NCBI GenBank assembly: GCA_937892215.1
Contig: CALAVE010000021.1
Location: forward strand, 1 to 19,211
Direction of reading: 5' to 3'
DNA length: 19,211 nucleotides
DNA from: an uncultured Porphyromonadaceae bacterium
GTDB taxonomy: Bacteria; Bacteroidota; Bacteroidia; Bacteroidales; Muribaculaceae
Shown here piece by piece: positions 14,751-19,211 of the stretch (positions are counted from its first letter, which is position 1; each line of letters begins with the position of its first letter). The position numbers and the translations under genes were made by a program. Below the pieces are notes generated by a model that did not search any database, was not told the DNA's origin, and saw only the letters and a list, made by a program, of their open reading frames with translations.

Positions 14751-16142
14751 GGCCACCACGTTCTCCACATGGTGAGTGTGAGGGAACATGTCCACCGGTT
14801 GCACCTCGGTAACGCGATATTTGCTGTCGAGCAAGGCTATATCGCGCGCTTGCGTGGCAGGATTACAACTCACATACACTATCCTCTGTGGCTGAGCGTT
14901 AAGTATCACGTTCACCACATCAGCATGCATACCGGCCCTCGGGGGATCCACGATTATAACATCGGGCCGCCCATGTTCAGCCACAAAAGCATCAGTCAGT
15001 ACGTTTTTCATATCTCCCGCATAGAATTCGGTGTTTTCTATCCCGTTCACGGCTGAATTTAACTTGGCATCCTCTATTGCCTCTGGCACATACTCAATTC
15101 CAATTACAGCACGCGCTTTCCCTGATACGAAATTCGCTATCGTACCAGTGCCGGTATAGAGGTCATACACCAGCTCTGAGCCCGTCAGCCCTGCCATGCG
15201 GCGAGCCACTTTGTACAGTTCATATGCCTGACGTGAATTAGTCTGATAGAACGACTTCGGACCAACCCTGAACGTGAGCCCCTCCATGCGCTCCTCCAGA
15301 TATTCCCTACCTCTGAACAGCACAAATTCCTGGTCATTGAGCGAATCGTTGACCTTGAGGTTCACCACGTAGTATAGCGATGTTATCTGAGGAAACTTCT
15401 CCGCAATGGCTCGCATCATTTCTTCAATCGCCGCTGAATTCTCCTCACCGAATACAACCGTCAGCATTATTTCACCGGTACTGGCCGTTCTCACCACCAT
15501 AGAACGCATCAGCCCCGACTGGGCACGAAGGTCGTAGAACGAATAACCCATCTGCTTTGCGTGAGCCTTCACAAAAAGTCGCATTTCATTGTTTATGTCG
15601 TCCTGCAGATAGCAATTGCTGATGTCAAGCACCTTGTCGAATGCCCCCGGAATATGGAATCCGGCAGCGTCCCTGTCGTCGAACACCGAGTCGCTTTCCA
15701 TCTGCTCACGTGTGAGCCAACTTTTATTGGAAAATGTGAACTCCAGTTTGTTCCTGTAGTGGATAGTCTTTTCTGAGCCTAGTGTCTGGTTTATCTCTGG
15801 CAACTCCACCTTGGCTATGCGCTCCAGTACATCCACCACTTGCTGGCGTTTGCAGGTAAGTTGATATTCATACGGAAGATGCTGCCACTTGCAACCTCCG
15901 CAAATGCCAAAATGGGAGCAGAATGGAGCCACTCGCAAATCCGACGGCTTCACCAAGCGTTCTATCACACCCTCGGCATAGCTATGTTTCTTGCGGGTGA
16001 TGCGCACATCGGCCACATCGCCTGGAGCGCCGTATGGTATAAACACCACCAGGTCGTTCCACCTGGCCAAACTTTTGCCTTCGGCGGCAACGCCGGTTAT
16101 TTCAAGCCCTTCAACTACGGGTAGTGGTTTCTTCTTGCTCAC
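14736..16142 (-). CDS. rlmD: 23S rRNA (uracil-C5)-methyltransferase, RlmD/RumA type
   Basis: This SAM-dependent enzyme makes 5-methyluridine in 23S rRNA (U1939 in E. coli). In order it has: an N-terminal TRAM RNA-binding domain (about 8-65); a four-Cys [4Fe-4S] site (C75-x5-C81-x2-C84, then C177); a SAM-binding Rossmann domain with LYTGTGTIANF and VIGIEYVPEAIEDA; the VDPPRAGMH block; the nucleophile C426 in YVSCNPATQARD; and a C-terminal HHVENVVALE with the likely general base E460. The start is GTG at 16142, supported by a strong promoter whose predicted start is only about 11 nt upstream. RlmCD-type dual specificity, common outside proteobacteria, cannot be excluded. Confidence 0.9.
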   Translation of the reverse strand: MSKKKPLPVVEGLEITGVAAEGKSLARWNDLVVFIPYGAPGDVADVRITRKKHSYAEGVIERLVKPSDLRVAPFCSHFGICGGCKWQHLPYEYQLTCKRQQVVDVLERIAKVELPEINQTLGSEKTIHYRNKLEFTFSNKSWLTREQMESDSVFDDRDAAGFHIPGAFDKVLDISNCYLQDDINNEMRLFVKAHAKQMGYSFYDLRAQSGLMRSMVVRTASTGEIMLTVVFGEENSAAIEEMMRAIAEKFPQITSLYYVVNLKVNDSLNDQEFVLFRGREYLEERMEGLTFRVGPKSFYQTNSRQAYELYKVARRMAGLTGSELVYDLYTGTGTIANFVSGKARAVIGIEYVPEAIEDAKLNSAVNGIENTEFYAGDMKNVLTDAFVAEHGRPDVIIVDPPRAGMHADVVNVILNAQPQRIVYVSCNPATQARDIALLDSKYRVTEVQPVDMFPHTHHVENVVALERR

Positions 16143-16159
16143 TATTTCTGATTTTTGTG

Positions 16160-16191
16160 CAAAATTAATACAATTCCGATATTAATACAAA
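16160..16191 (-). promoter_or_regulatory. Promoter of rlmD
   Basis: On the minus strand TTTG (16188-16191), 20 bp, TAATTTTG (16160-16167): a perfect Bacteroidetes -33/-7 pair. The predicted transcription start (about 16153) leaves a leader of about 11 nt before the GTG. Confidence 0.7.
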
Positions 16192-16322
16192 TGTCCCGAC
16201 CGCTAAGTAGCCGATTGGCGGCGGATAAAACTATATTTAATAACTTGTTAGGCATAGTTGCGAACCGATTGTAAAGAAAGATGAATTTATGCTATTTTAG
16301 CGTTTTTAGCAGTATAAAGGTG

Positions 16323-16353
16323 TTGTGATTTCACTATATTTTTGCTATCTTTG
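16323..16353 (+). promoter_or_regulatory. Promoter of ppdK
   Basis: TTG (16323-16325), 20 bp, TATCTTTG (16346-16353) matches the Bacteroidetes consensus. The predicted start near 16360 gives a leader of about 50 nt, AT-rich, without an obvious hairpin. It is divergent from the rlmD promoter; the ~130 bp between them show no other motif I can name. Confidence 0.7.
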
Positions 16354-16410
16354 CACAAAATTTACAGATTCATCTGAAATACATTTTTTAATCATAAATT
16401 AAGTTTCTAT

Positions 16411-19125
<2,715 letters not shown>

Positions 19126-19156
19126 TTTTAATAGACTGATATAACTAGTTAATTAC

Positions 19157-19195
19157 AAGAGGGTGTGTCATAATTCAGTTATGGCTCACCCTCTT
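19157..19195 (+). terminator. Terminator hairpin of ppdK
   Basis: AAGAGGGTG (19157-19165) pairs with CACCCTCTT (19187-19195), with an inner CATAA/TTATG pair. The T tail is short (CTTTG), as is common in Bacteroidetes. It lies 32 nt after the stop. Confidence 0.7.
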
Positions 19196-19211
19196 TGCAA
19201 ATCAACCGTCT

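Overview
The window looks like chromosomal DNA from a Bacteroidales bacterium, most plausibly a Muribaculaceae-like gut member. This rests on four things: DUF4836 and DUF4924 family proteins that are typical of the order; almost no Shine-Dalgarno sites; about 50 % GC genes; and nine intergenic matches to the Bacteroidetes -7 promoter element TAnnTTTG, several with a TTTG/TTG -33 element about 20 bp upstream. No rRNA, tRNA, CRISPR array, intact insertion sequence or prophage gene is visible. The genus assignment is inference.

Layout. (1) 1-464: a possibly 5'-truncated plus-strand gene of unknown function. (2) 465-1130: no convincing plus-strand gene. The minus strand carries an exact Bacteroidetes promoter (804-834) followed by about 300 nt with six good hairpins and a 50-codon ORF, a candidate structured RNA or short-peptide locus. 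(3) 1131-7107: a tight six-gene plus-strand operon: Crp/Fnr-type regulator, DUF4924, rfbD (dTDP-rhamnose synthesis), prfC (RF3), an AmgK-like sugar kinase fused to a RapZ C-terminal domain, and a MurU-like nucleotidyltransferase. The last two suggest cell-wall amino-sugar recycling. (4) 7141-8673: a convergent DUF4836 lipoprotein gene. (5) 8865-10682: the pseudouridine catabolic pair, PfkB kinase and PsuG. (6) 10819-11676: two small minus-strand genes of unknown function, one of them exported. (7) 11835-12027: a MITE-like element with imperfect terminal inverted repeats flanked by TTAA. (8) 12151-14750: an agmatine-to-putrescine operon: an unknown 77-aa protein, agmatine deiminase, N-carbamoylputrescine amidase and a CYTH triphosphatase-like protein. 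(9) 14736-16142: rlmD on the minus strand, overlapping the operon end. (10) 16411-19125: pyruvate, phosphate dikinase with its own promoter and a 3' hairpin.

Most genes are housekeeping or metabolic. The parts most worth a second look are the minus-strand structured transcript at 498-798, the kinase-RapZ fusion beside the MurU-like gene, and the MITE-like element just upstream of the agmatine operon.
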